DNA of 64,000 nucleotides. Origin: Ralstonia condita. GTDB lineage: Bacteria > Pseudomonadota > Gammaproteobacteria > Burkholderiales > Burkholderiaceae. Every line of letters starts with the position of its first letter. The stretch's first letter is position 1. Position numbers and translations under genes: made by a program. Shown in pieces: positions 8,201 through 16,097 of this stretch. The notes under the pieces are model-generated. The model did not search any database. It was not told where the DNA came from and saw nothing but the letters and a program-made list of their open reading frames with translations. The stretch lies in contig NZ_CATYWO010000001.1 of NCBI RefSeq assembly GCF_958405655.1, forward strand, positions 372,001 through 436,000, given 5' to 3'.

Positions 8201-9315
8201 GCGCCCGCCTTCTTCGGCGCGAAGCCGAGCAGCGCGAAGATACCCTTCAGGCCGGCGGCGCTGTAGTGGCGGAAGCGGAACAGCAGCACCGCGCAGATGA
8301 ACGCCACCAGGTGGATCGGCCACCAGGCCATGAACACGCTCATCTTGCCCTGCGAGACCCACGCCTGCGACAGGTTCAGCAGGTTCGAATACGTCAGGTA
8401 GATCAGCACCGCGAAAATCATGGGCGTATAGCGGCCCAGGCGCGGGTTGACGTAGGCCAGCGGAATGGCGATCAGTACGAAGTTCAGCGCCAGCAGCGGC
8501 AGGCCGATACGCCAGACCAGTTCGCCGAGGTTCTCGGGCGTCGGGTTGGCGAGCAGATCCTTCGTGGAGCGGCTCTTGGTGGGCAGGTTGGCGTCGGCCT
8601 GCGGCGGCTTGTTGGCGACCTTCACGCCGTATTTGTCGAACTCGACGATGCGGTAATCGAGCTTGCCGGGCGTGCCTTCATAGCGACGGCCCTTGTCGAG
8701 CACGACAAAGCGGTCGCCGTTGGGCATGGTCTTGAATTCGCCGCTCTTGGCCAGCGCCACGCCGATCTTGTCCTGTTCCGCATTGGCGACAAACAGGTTG
8801 CGGGCGTGCTTCATGCCCGAATCCACGCCTTCGATGAACAGCACGTAATTGCCGTGCGACGGTTCGATGAAACGGCCGGCGGAGATCATCGACAGCACGT
8901 CACGCTGCTCGAAGCGGTCACGGAACAGCGCGCTCTGCTGGTTGGCCCACGGCCAGCCGAACAGGGCCAGCAGCGCCACCAGCACGATGAACGGCAGCGA
9001 GAAGCGCAGCACCGGGCGGATGAAATCCGTCAGGCTGATGCCCGACGTGAACCACACCACCATCTCGGAATCCTTGTACCAGCGCGTGAGCACGAGCAGC
9101 ACCGAGATGAACAGCGTGGCGCACAGCAGAATCGCCAGGTAACCCAGCGTGGCCAGGCCGATGAGGAGCAGGACGTCGTTCGGGTTGGCCTCGCCGTTGG
9201 CGGCCATGCCGAGAATGCGGATCACCAGCGTGGTCAGCATGAACGTCAGCAGCACGAGGAAGACGGCGCCGGCGGTGAAGGACAGCTCGCGTCGCAGGGC
9301 TTGTTCGAAAATCAT
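8197..9315 (-). CDS. lptF: LPS export ABC transporter permease LptF
   Basis: Partner permease of LptG in the LptB2FGC exporter. The 372 residues start MIFEQALRRELSFTAG, followed by three transmembrane segments, a periplasmic jellyroll domain and three C-terminal segments ending in cytoplasmic FAPKKAGA. It is transcribed away from pepA; their starts are about 140 bases apart. lptF-lptG-cbiX form a tight operon with overlapping stops and starts. Confidence 0.95.
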   Translation of the reverse strand: MIFEQALRRELSFTAGAVFLVLLTFMLTTLVIRILGMAANGEANPNDVLLLIGLATLGYLAILLCATLFISVLLVLTRWYKDSEMVVWFTSGISLTDFIRPVLRFSLPFIVLVALLALFGWPWANQQSALFRDRFEQRDVLSMISAGRFIEPSHGNYVLFIEGVDSGMKHARNLFVANAEQDKIGVALAKSGEFKTMPNGDRFVVLDKGRRYEGTPGKLDYRIVEFDKYGVKVANKPPQADANLPTKSRSTKDLLANPTPENLGELVWRIGLPLLALNFVLIAIPLAYVNPRLGRYTPMIFAVLIYLTYSNLLNLSQAWVSQGKMSVFMAWWPIHLVAFICAVLLFRFRHYSAAGLKGIFALLGFAPKKAGA

Positions 9316-9452
9316 GCGGGTGCAGGATGGGAGGGCGAGCTCCGGACCAGGGTTCGGGACGATGGCGACGCCATTTGCGTACCATCGGAGCCCCCGCGAA
9401 AAATCGCGGATAATGTGGGCTTTCGTTGACTCGCCTCATAGAGAGAAGCGCG

Positions 9453-10973
9453 ATGGAATTTAGCACAAAAGCCCTGGACTGGGCCAAAGCTGGCGCCGTG
9501 GCTGCCAAGAGCGATTGCCTCGTGATCGGTCTGTTCGAGTCGCAGACCCTGGCTGGCGCCGCAAAGGCGCTGGACGTGGCCACCAAGGGCCTGGTGGGCC
9601 GCCTGATCAAGCTGGGCGACTTCGAAGGCAAGCGCGGCACATCCCTGCTGCTGCACGAAGTGGCCGGCGTGGGCGCCGCCCGCGTGTTGCTGGTTGGCCT
9701 CGGCAAGGAAGCCGACTTTACCGATCGCGCCTACGCCGAAGCCGTGCGCACCGCGCTGCGTGCGCTGGCGGGCACGAAAGCCACCAATGCGACGTGGACG
9801 CTCACCGAGCACACCGCACGTGACAAGGATGTCGCCTGGGCCGTGCTGACCGCCGTCACGCTCATTCGCGAAGCCAGCTACCGCTTCATCGAGCGCCACC
9901 CCGAACTCAAAAGCAAGCGCGATAAGAACAGCAATGGCGCCCCGAGCGGCCTGCGCAAGGTTGTGCTGACCGTGCAGGCGGCGGACGCCAAGGCTGCCGC
10001 CGTGGCTGCCGCGCGTGGCACGGCCATCGCCAACGGCATGGACCTGACGCGTGACCTGGGTAACCTGCCCTCCAACATCTGCACGCCGACGTACCTGGCC
10101 AACACCGCCCGCCAGATCGCCAAGGATTTCAAGCTCAAGGTCGAGGTGCTCGGCCGCAAGCAGATCGAAGCCCTCAAGATGGGCGCTTTCCTGGCCGTGA
10201 CCAAGGGTAGCGAGGAGCCGCCGCAGTTCATCGTCCTGCGCTATGAGGGGGGACCATCCAAGCAGGCTCCGGTGGTGTTGGTGGGCAAGGGCATCACGTT
10301 CGATACGGGCGGCATCTCGCTCAAGCCAGGCGAAGGCATGGACGAGATGAAGTACGACATGTGCGGCGCCGCTTCAGTGCTCGGCACGCTGCGCGCCGTG
10401 GCCGAGATGGGCCTGAAGCAGAATGTGATTGCCGTGGTGCCGACCTGCGAGAACATGCCCAGCGGCATTGCCACCAAGCCGGGCGACGTGGTCACCAGCA
10501 TGTCGGGCCAGACCATCGAGATCTTGAACACCGACGCCGAGGGCCGCCTGATCCTGTGCGACGCGCTCACTTACGTGGAGCGCTTCAAGCCGGCCGTGGT
10601 GATCGACGTGGCCACGCTCACGGGCGCCTGCATCATCGCGCTCGGTCACGTCAACACAGGCATGTATGCCCGCAGTGATGCGCTGGCCGATGCGCTGGTG
10701 GCGGCCGGGAAGCAGTCGCTTGATACCGCATGGCGCATGCCGCTCGATGAGGAGTACCAGGAGCAGCTCAAGTCCAATTTTGCCGATATGGGCAACATTG
10801 GCGGCCGGCCAGCCGGCAGCGTGACCGCGGCTTGCTTCCTGGCGCGCTTTACCGAGAAGTACGACTGGGCGCACCTGGACATCGCCGGCACCGCGTGGAA
10901 GAGCGGCGCGGTCAAGGGCGCCACCGGCCGCCCGGTCCCGCTGCTGACGCGCTTCCTGATGGACCGCACCTGA
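9453..10973 (+). CDS. pepA: Leucyl aminopeptidase (M17)
   Basis: A cytosolic bimetallic aminopeptidase that removes N-terminal residues; in some bacteria it also acts as a DNA-binding accessory protein. The 506 residues are the family norm. The M17 signature NTDAEGRL sits at about 359-366, and GKGITFDTGGISLKPG supplies metal and substrate ligands. The start MEFSTKALDWAKAG is preceded by GAGAGAAG. The open frame extends nine codons further upstream but without family similarity. holC follows 22 bases later. Confidence 0.96.
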   Translation: MEFSTKALDWAKAGAVAAKSDCLVIGLFESQTLAGAAKALDVATKGLVGRLIKLGDFEGKRGTSLLLHEVAGVGAARVLLVGLGKEADFTDRAYAEAVRTALRALAGTKATNATWTLTEHTARDKDVAWAVLTAVTLIREASYRFIERHPELKSKRDKNSNGAPSGLRKVVLTVQAADAKAAAVAAARGTAIANGMDLTRDLGNLPSNICTPTYLANTARQIAKDFKLKVEVLGRKQIEALKMGAFLAVTKGSEEPPQFIVLRYEGGPSKQAPVVLVGKGITFDTGGISLKPGEGMDEMKYDMCGAASVLGTLRAVAEMGLKQNVIAVVPTCENMPSGIATKPGDVVTSMSGQTIEILNTDAEGRLILCDALTYVERFKPAVVIDVATLTGACIIALGHVNTGMYARSDALADALVAAGKQSLDTAWRMPLDEEYQEQLKSNFADMGNIGGRPAGSVTAACFLARFTEKYDWAHLDIAGTAWKSGAVKGATGRPVPLLTRFLMDRT

Positions 10974-10995
10974 TGCGCCTGCAGCGCTGCGCCGC

Positions 10996-11424
10996 ATGAC
11001 CCGCGTCGATTTCCACAGCAACGTGCCCGGCAAGCTGGCCTACGCCTGCCGGCTCGTCCGCAAGGCCTATGGTGCGGGCCAGAAGGTCATCGTGGTGGGG
11101 GATCGCGCCGCGCTGGAGTCATTCGACGCGCAGTTGTGGGCCTTCAGCCCGCTCGATTTCCTGCCGCACTGCGGTCTGCATCATCCGCTGGCCACGCAAA
11201 CGCCCATCCTGCTGGCGGAGGCCTCCGAGCCACTGGACGACGCGCCGCATCACGACATCCTGGTCAACCTGTCGGTTGACCCGCCGCCACTGTTTGCACG
11301 CTTTGCCCGCCTGATCGAGATCGTCGGCGATGACGATGCCGATCGTGCTGCTGCACGCGACCGCTTCCGCTTCTACCGCGATCGCGGGTATCCGATCCAA
11401 CATCATGACGCGGGGCGCGCATGA
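10996..11424 (+). CDS. holC: DNA polymerase III subunit chi
   Basis: The chi subunit links the clamp loader to single-strand binding protein at the replication fork. The 142-residue protein begins MTRVDFHSNVPGKLAYACRL and has the chi-family core (VIVVGDRAALESFDAQLW, then DFLPHC). A pepA-holC order is widely conserved in proteobacteria. The gene ends in an ATGA overlap with the next frame. No strong ribosome-binding site is visible, so coupling to pepA is possible. Confidence 0.92.
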   Translation: MTRVDFHSNVPGKLAYACRLVRKAYGAGQKVIVVGDRAALESFDAQLWAFSPLDFLPHCGLHHPLATQTPILLAEASEPLDDAPHHDILVNLSVDPPPLFARFARLIEIVGDDDADRAAARDRFRFYRDRGYPIQHHDAGRA

Positions 11425-11840
11425 CTGACGGCCGCAACGCTGGCTCCCAGGCAGACAACAATATTCCCGTGTTGACGGAAATCGTCGAACTGGACGAGGC
11501 CATACCGCTGGCGGCGCCCGCCGCGATGCCGCCGCCCACCGAGGCAGCCGAGGCGGTGCCCCCCACGCTGCGCGAACAGGGGTTGGCATCGACCTCTGCC
11601 ATGCCGGCTGCGGGTACCGACGCAGCGCACGTGATGGGCGAGGTGATGTGGCGTTTTCAGTCCGAGTGGCCGGCGTTGATCGAAGCGCAATGCCGCGCGG
11701 CCCTGGAATCGCGCCTGTCCCTGCTGACCGAGCAACTTGCCGCCGATCTCACGCGCACGCTCGAGGGCCGTTTGATGGAGTGGCTCGGCGCCGCGCTGGA
11801 GGACGCCCTGGCAGCACGCCGCAACATGCCGCCGCGCTGA
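11421..11840 (+). CDS. Hypothetical protein coupled to holC
   Basis: A 139-residue acidic protein that I cannot assign to a function. It has an N-terminal IPVLTEIVELDE stretch, then a low-complexity Ala/Pro/Glu linker to about residue 65. A predicted helical C-terminal half follows (MWRFQSEWPALIEAQ, then LTEQLAADLTRTLEGRLMEW). The IPVLTE motif recalls Burkholderiales DUF2486 proteins, but that is a weak resemblance. Its start overlaps the holC stop (ATGA), which supports it as a real, translationally coupled gene. No signal peptide or membrane segment is seen. Confidence 0.6.
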   Translation: MTDGRNAGSQADNNIPVLTEIVELDEAIPLAAPAAMPPPTEAAEAVPPTLREQGLASTSAMPAAGTDAAHVMGEVMWRFQSEWPALIEAQCRAALESRLSLLTEQLAADLTRTLEGRLMEWLGAALEDALAARRNMPPR

Positions 11841-12146
11841 ACACACCACCCCGACGCCGCCAACCAGCTCAGTGCATGGCCCGCGGGTGTGGCCCTCCGT
11901 CCACGCTTCAGGCGCGGTTCCGGCTGGGTGACATGATTACCGGCTATCATGCCGCGCACGACGGCGGGGTCATTGTGCGGGGAGCTTCCCTGACCGCCCA
12001 CGCAGACTGCGGAGGAAAGCGCATTGCGCGGCGATGCAACTTGCAGCGGACCGGGCCGGTCTATGCAGGACGCGCCACGCCCGGTCGACGCGCGTCGAGG
12101 CCGCCGTCAGTTCGCACCAGATCACCAACTCTGATACCCCGGATTC
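11841..12146. other. 306-bp stretch with no recognisable gene
   Basis: Between the holC-linked gene and lgt I see no frame with family similarity, no tRNA and no terminator with a T-run. Weak promoter-like hexamers occur (TATCAT near 11945), but none has a convincing partner. It presumably contains the lgt promoter. Confidence 0.4.
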
Positions 12147-13058
12147 ATGCTCATCCATCCGCAATTCGATCCCGTCGCCCTGCATCTGGGGCCGCTCGCC
12201 ATCCGCTGGTACGGCCTGATGTATCTGGCGGCGTTCATCATGTTCCTGTGGTTCGGCCGGCTGCGCACCCGCCAGGCGCATATAGCGGCAGAGGGGTGGA
12301 GCGGCCGTGACCTCGACGACATGCTGTTCTATGGCGTACTTGGCGTGATCCTCGGCGGGCGACTTGGTTATGTGCTGTTCTACAAGCCGGACTGGTACTT
12401 TGCCCATCCGCTCGACATCTTCAAGGTGTGGGAGGGCGGCATGGCTTTCCACGGCGGCTTTCTTGGCGTGGTGATCGCAATGATGGTCTACGGGCGCATG
12501 CGTGGACGCACGTGGATGCAGGTGACCGATTTCATTGCCCCGATGGTGCCGTGCGGGCTCGCCGCGGGCCGCCTGGGCAACTTCATCAACGGCGAGCTGT
12601 GGGGCCGCGTGTCGTCGCCCAACCTGCCATGGGCAATGATGTTTCCCCAGGCACAGGGCGAAGATCAGGCGTGGCTTGCGTCGCACGCTCAGCAGGCGTT
12701 GGCCAGCGGCGTCCAGGCAGTGTTCGACCAGTACCACATGCTGCCGCGCCATCCGTCGCAGATCTACCAGTTCCTCGGCGAAGGCGTGCTGTTCTTCATC
12801 CTGCTGTGGCTGTATGCGCGCAAGCCGCGGCCGATGGGCGCTGTGTCGGGTGCCTTCCTGCTCGGCTACGGCGTGTTTCGCTTCGCCGCCGAGTTTGCAC
12901 GCGAGCCCGACAACTTTCTCGGTCTGTTGGCGATGAACCTGTCGATGGGACAGTGGCTGTCGCTGCCCATGATCCTGGCGGGCGTGTTGATGCTGGTGTG
13001 GGCCTATCGTCGCGCCGGACGCAACGGCAACGGAGCGAAGGCTCAGGCGCGCGCCTGA
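12147..13058 (+). CDS. lgt: Prolipoprotein diacylglyceryl transferase
   Basis: An inner-membrane enzyme that attaches diacylglycerol to the lipobox cysteine of prolipoproteins. At 303 residues it has seven predicted membrane helices and the family signature GRLGNFINGELWGR near residues 144-157. GGMAFHGGFLG at about 96-106 includes the essential histidine region. It starts MLIHPQFDPVALHLGPLAIRWYG, a typical Lgt N-terminus. A terminator follows. Potential substrates in this window are the lipoproteins at 34925, 37980, 48154 and 50025. Confidence 0.96.
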   Translation: MLIHPQFDPVALHLGPLAIRWYGLMYLAAFIMFLWFGRLRTRQAHIAAEGWSGRDLDDMLFYGVLGVILGGRLGYVLFYKPDWYFAHPLDIFKVWEGGMAFHGGFLGVVIAMMVYGRMRGRTWMQVTDFIAPMVPCGLAAGRLGNFINGELWGRVSSPNLPWAMMFPQAQGEDQAWLASHAQQALASGVQAVFDQYHMLPRHPSQIYQFLGEGVLFFILLWLYARKPRPMGAVSGAFLLGYGVFRFAAEFAREPDNFLGLLAMNLSMGQWLSLPMILAGVLMLVWAYRRAGRNGNGAKAQARA

Positions 13059-13094
13059 AGCCGCATCGACGCAAAGACGTCGACGCAAACAAGA

Positions 13095-13119
13095 AGCCAC
13101 CGACTTCGGTGGCTTTTTT
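13095..13119 (+). terminator. Intrinsic terminator after lgt
   Basis: An 8-bp stem, AGCCACCG/CGGTGGCT, with an ACTT loop is followed by a run of T on the plus strand. It lies between convergent lgt and the SIMPL gene. Confidence 0.85.
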
Positions 13120-13136
13120 CGTGGCCGGTCAATCGC

Positions 13137-13838
13137 TCATTTCAGCATCTGCACCGCGCCGGAGACGGTCACCGTCACCTGCGCCTTGCCCCCTTCGATG
13201 GGCACCGGCGCCGAATCAAACGACGCGGGCGCGGCCGCCATGCGCATCATCGGGCGAGGCCCGGGGTTGCTGCTGCCCTCGCTGACGTGCACGTCGCGGA
13301 TTGTGTAGCTCGTGTAGCCGAACAGCTTGGTGGTCGCCAGCGCCTTGTCTCGGAAGGTATTGACGGCCTGATCGATCAGTCTGGCCTCGGCTGCCGTGCG
13401 CGCCTCGCGCGAGAGCGTGAAATTGACGTTCTGCACCTGCATCTGGTTCGCCAGCTGACCCGCCAGCCTGGACGCTGCGGCGAAGTCCGTGGACGTGAGC
13501 CGCACCTCCGCACGACCACGCCAGACACTGATCTTGCCGTTGCGGTCGGTGTTGGGGTAGATGTTGAACCCGCCCGTCTCTGCCTGGACGCCGGCGGTTC
13601 GTTTGGCTTGGTTGATCACGTCGTCGGCCTTGCGCGAGAGCGCGGCGGAGATGGCGCCCGGGTCCGCGCCTTCCTGCTCGGCGCCCAGCGTGAGGGTGAC
13701 CGTGTCGGTGGGCACCTCGGCCACGGCCTGCGCATCCAACGAAAGCACGCCCGAATGCGCCGACTCAGGCGCGGCCTGTGCGAAGGCCGTCGTCATCATT
13801 GCAGTTCCCAGAACCGTTGCAGCCAAGACAGATTTCAT
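13137..13838 (-). CDS. SIMPL (DUF541) domain periplasmic protein
   Basis: A 233-residue exported protein with a clear Sec signal peptide (MKSVLAATVLGTAMM...FAQA). The mature SIMPL domain, formerly DUF541, includes LSLDAQAVAEVPTDTVTLTL and NVNFTLSREARTAAEARL. Members are periplasmic or outer-membrane associated (for example YggE-like and BP26-like) and are linked loosely to oxidative stress or signalling. The exact role here is unknown. It is a single-gene unit, convergent with lgt. Confidence 0.87.
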   Translation of the reverse strand: MKSVLAATVLGTAMMTTAFAQAAPESAHSGVLSLDAQAVAEVPTDTVTLTLGAEQEGADPGAISAALSRKADDVINQAKRTAGVQAETGGFNIYPNTDRNGKISVWRGRAEVRLTSTDFAAASRLAGQLANQMQVQNVNFTLSREARTAAEARLIDQAVNTFRDKALATTKLFGYTSYTIRDVHVSEGSSNPGPRPMMRMAAAPASFDSAPVPIEGGKAQVTVTVSGAVQMLK

Positions 13839-13931
13839 GGTGTTCTCCCAAAAAGCAAGGTGCTGCGTCTGACCGTTTCAAACGCGCATCGTTCAGCACG
13901 TTTGTCACGATCCGAGATCGTTGCAGGCCGT

Positions 13932-14402
13932 TCACTCGGGATCGCGCATCAATCGGCTGGTGATGTAGCGCCACTGAGCGGGCGTGACGGGCGTGATCGA
14001 CAGGCGGTTGCCCCGCTGCAGGACAATCATGTCGGCAAGCTCTGCCTGGGCGCGTAGGGTGGGCAGATCGATGAGCGCGCACTTGCGCACGAACTTCACG
14101 TCGACAAGCATCCAGCGTGGCGCTTCGCGCTTGGATGCCGGGTCGTGGTAGTGGCTCTTGATGTCGAACTGCGTGGGGTCGGGGTAGCTGGTTGAGCAGA
14201 CTTCCGCCAGTCCAGCGATGCCCGGTTGCGGACACGACGAGTGATAGAACAGGACGCCGTCGCCAACACGCATGCGATCGCGCATGAAGTTGCGTGCCTG
14301 ATAGTTGCGCACGCCGGTCCAGGGCAGGGTGCCTTCGGCCTGCAGTGTGTCGATGCTGGCCTCATCGGGCTCAGACTTCATCAGCCAGTATTGGGCGGCC
14401 AT
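13932..14402 (-). CDS. EVE domain protein
   Basis: A 156-residue EVE (PUA-like) domain protein. The family is inferred to bind modified bases in RNA or DNA. Signatures are the N-terminal YWLMKSEPDEASIDTL, then WTGVRNYQARNFMR and GDGVLFYHSSC. The start at MAAQYW was chosen because this is where similarity to EVE proteins begins; the frame runs 15 codons further upstream. It lies downstream of the 6S RNA gene on the same strand, an arrangement I recall as conserved in Ralstonia, Cupriavidus and Burkholderia. Confidence 0.88.
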   Translation of the reverse strand: MAAQYWLMKSEPDEASIDTLQAEGTLPWTGVRNYQARNFMRDRMRVGDGVLFYHSSCPQPGIAGLAEVCSTSYPDPTQFDIKSHYHDPASKREAPRWMLVDVKFVRKCALIDLPTLRAQAELADMIVLQRGNRLSITPVTPAQWRYITSRLMRDPE

Positions 14403-14487
14403 GATGTGCGGCGTGCGGGAGGGATGGTGTGCGCAGCATAGCAACACCGCGGTGGCCTTGCCATTGCCGGTGCGTCAAACGGGGGTA

Positions 14488-14527
14488 CAAAGAAAAAGGC
14501 GGTCGCACGCAATGTGCAACCGCCTTT
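14488..14527 (-). terminator. Intrinsic terminator of the 6S RNA transcript
   Basis: On the minus strand a 14-bp stem (AAAGGCGGTTGCAC pairing with GTGCGACCGCCTTT through one G-U) has a 5-nt loop and is followed by TTCTTT. It lies just past the predicted 3' end of the 6S RNA. Confidence 0.88.
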
Positions 14528-14530
14528 GTT

Positions 14531-14748
14531 GGGTCCCCACCTCGGCCGCTAGGCCCGCCTCCTGAACCCAAGTACGGTTCAGAGTGGCTGCGGAAGCCGC
14601 ATTTCGGGTACATCACCGGCGCAGGGAGCACACGACTTTCGTCGCATGCTGTGCACTGGAAGACGCGCGCGCCCACACGGCATGTCCCGCACCAAGCAAT
14701 GCTTATCGGTTCAAGGAATTAATGACCTTGGCGAACCAGGCAGGGAAA
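14531..14748 (-). ncRNA. ssrS: 6S RNA (global regulator of sigma-70 RNA polymerase)
   Basis: Four features support 6S RNA. On the minus strand, CCTTGAACCGATAAGCAT matches the E. coli 6S 5' segment CCCTGAGCCGATATTTCAT, and GTTCGCCAAG resembles GTTCGCAAGC. Near the 3' end, TGAACC-GTACTT-GGGTTCA forms the hairpin that corresponds to E. coli TTGAACCAAGGGTTCAA. The ends can form a closing stem: UCCCUGCCU (14738-14746) with AGGUGGGGA (14534-14542), using G-U pairs. Its place next to zapA is the conserved ssrS context. The size of about 215 nt is slightly longer than the E. coli form, and the exact ends are estimates. Confidence 0.83.
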
Positions 14749-14751
14749 CTG

Positions 14752-14792
14752 TCAGACGCATCACAACGCGATGAGCATGATGATGCGTCTGA
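14752..14792. repeat. 12-bp perfect inverted repeat just upstream of mature 6S RNA
   Basis: TCAGACGCATCA (14752-14763) and TGATGCGTCTGA (14781-14792) form a perfect dyad with a 17-nt spacer. It ends about five bases before the predicted 6S 5' end. There is no T-run on either side. It could be a processing hairpin in a 6S precursor or an operator at a proximal promoter. Confidence 0.7.
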
Positions 14793-14889
14793 GAGATTCA
14801 TCGCGAGCAACCGAACTCTGTCACATCGGTGCCGCTGAAGCCTTATGCTGCAAGGGTTTGCGGGTTGTTCCCGCTAGCCATTGGGAGAC

Positions 14890-14918
14890 ACTATACACCC
14901 GTTCGCATCCGAACCCAA
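14890..14918 (-). promoter_or_regulatory. Sigma-70 promoter upstream of ssrS, within a dyad
   Basis: On the minus strand, TTGGGT (-35) is separated by 17 bases from TATAGT (-10), predicting a start near 14883. The -35 lies in the 10-nt centre of a 9-bp inverted repeat, TCGCATCCG/CGGATGCGA (14903-14930). The transcript would include about 135 nt of leader before the mature 6S RNA. Confidence 0.6.
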
Positions 14919-14968
14919 GCCCGGATGCGATCCGGTTACAAAGACGTGATGTCGGGTCAATCGCCCGG

Positions 14969-15286
14969 TCAGATGGCCTCGCCATACTGACGCAGCGCCT
15001 CATCGGCGCGGGCATTCAGGTCGGCCAATTTGGCACGCATGGTGTCGATCGGCAGTGCGGCATCGGCGGCAGCCTGGCGCTGCATCGAAAGCAGATCCGA
15101 CGCGATGCTGATGGCCGCCATGACGGCAATGCGCTCGATGCCCTTGGTGCTCGAGCCGTTTTTGATGCGCGTCATCTGGGTGTCGACCATCGCGGCAGCT
15201 TCACGCAGCGCGGCTTCGTTATCGGCCGAGACGGCAAACTTGTAGGCCTGCCCGGCGATGTTCACTTCAATCTGCTTACTGCTCAT
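14969..15286 (-). CDS. zapA: Cell division protein ZapA
   Basis: A small FtsZ-ring stabiliser that bundles FtsZ protofilaments. The 105 residues start MSSKQIEVNIAGQAYKF. A typical ZapA globular head is followed by a C-terminal coiled coil (MRAKLADLNARADEALRQYG). The start was set at the ATG with AGACCCC upstream, because the frame extends without similarity beyond it. It overlaps the end of the upstream zapB-like gene by 11 bases and lies directly upstream of the 6S RNA region. Confidence 0.92.
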   Translation of the reverse strand: MSSKQIEVNIAGQAYKFAVSADNEAALREAAAMVDTQMTRIKNGSSTKGIERIAVMAAISIASDLLSMQRQAAADAALPIDTMRAKLADLNARADEALRQYGEAI

Positions 15287-15605
15287 GCGGGGTCTCCGAG
15301 TGCGGGGCGGGAGCCGTCGTGTTGTCTGCGCCGGCACCCTGGCCGAGGAGGTCGAGCTGACGGGCGTCGGTGGCCGTGGGCAGCTTGTCGAGGATCGATT
15401 GGATGCGCAGTTGCGCTTCTTCGATCTTGGCGTTGAGCACGCTGCGATCGGCGACCATGGCATCGCGCTCGGTCCTGGAGGTCTCGGCTTCTGCGGTCAG
15501 CCGCTCGACTTCTGCGCGCAGGCGCTGGTTCTCGGCGGCAAGCGCATCAGCGTGACGCAGCACGCGCGCGAACTTGTCGGCAAGTTGTTCGAGTTCGTTC
15601 AGCAT
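15276..15605 (-). CDS. zapB: ZapB-like coiled-coil division protein
   Basis: A 109-residue protein. Residues 1-75 are a continuous heptad-rich coiled coil (MLNELEQLADKFARVL, then ENQRLRAEVERLTAEAE), followed by a disordered Ala/Thr/Pro tail. It matches the TIGR02449/ZapB-like proteins encoded before zapA in beta- and gammaproteobacteria. It overlaps zapA by 11 bases, suggesting stoichiometric coupling. Assignment rests on coiled-coil content and neighbourhood, since coiled coils carry little family signal. Confidence 0.75.
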   Translation of the reverse strand: MLNELEQLADKFARVLRHADALAAENQRLRAEVERLTAEAETSRTERDAMVADRSVLNAKIEEAQLRIQSILDKLPTATDARQLDLLGQGAGADNTTAPAPHSETPHEQ

Positions 15606-15762
15606 GGGGTGTCAATCAGGATCGAGTGGGGGGATTTTAGCCGATCGTTGCGGCTGCGCCTGTCCTCCATATGGATGCGCCGTGCAAGGCGGCGGCCAAG
15701 GCACAGCGATCCGGCGTGAAGTTCCGGCGTGAACAGGGCAGGTTTGGCGTTAAACTTCGCGG

Positions 15763-15991
15763 CGTCCTGGTGCCCGCAGCACCATCTGCAGTTAAACGGG
15801 AAGCAGGGAGCGCCCGCCCCAAGCGATGCGCCAACCTGCGCTGCCCCCGCAACGGTAAGCGAACGTCGCGTGTGTCTGCCATCTCTCGCAAGAAGAGGCG
15901 AACGCCGCGCGGTTTGTCCACACAGCCACTGTTCCTCCGGGAATGGGAAGGCGGACAGGCCGCTTCGCCAGCCCGGATACCGGCCAGGACG
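15763..15991 (+). promoter_or_regulatory. Cobalamin (B12) riboswitch
   Basis: A complete AdoCbl-type aptamer. The outer stem pairs CGTCCTGG (15763-15770) with CCAGGACG (15984-15991). Internal hallmarks are GGGAAGCAGGGAG, the run CTGCCCCCGCAACGGTAAG, GCCACTG and the B12 box GCCCGGATACCGGCC. The stretch from 15992 to the btuB start at 16098 can hold the expression platform. A possible -10 TAAACT at 15751 would place transcription start at the aptamer's first base. It should repress btuB and the coupled genes behind it when cobalamin is plentiful. Confidence 0.95.
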
Positions 15992-16097
15992 GTGGATCTC
16001 AGAGCCGATGTGCAACCCTGGAGGGAACCGCATCGAGATCCTGCTGCCAGCGACTCGCGGGGGAACGGGTCCGGCTGACGCTTCTTGTCTTATCAAT

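Noticed and set aside
7007..8266. 419-codon plus-strand frame across lptG
   Set aside because: Composition is Arg/Gln/His-rich without motifs, and the minus strand encodes LptG with membrane helices and operon overlaps.
11930..11955. Promoter for lgt from GTGACA and TATCAT hexamers
   Set aside because: The spacing is only about 11 bases, too short for a sigma-70 promoter.
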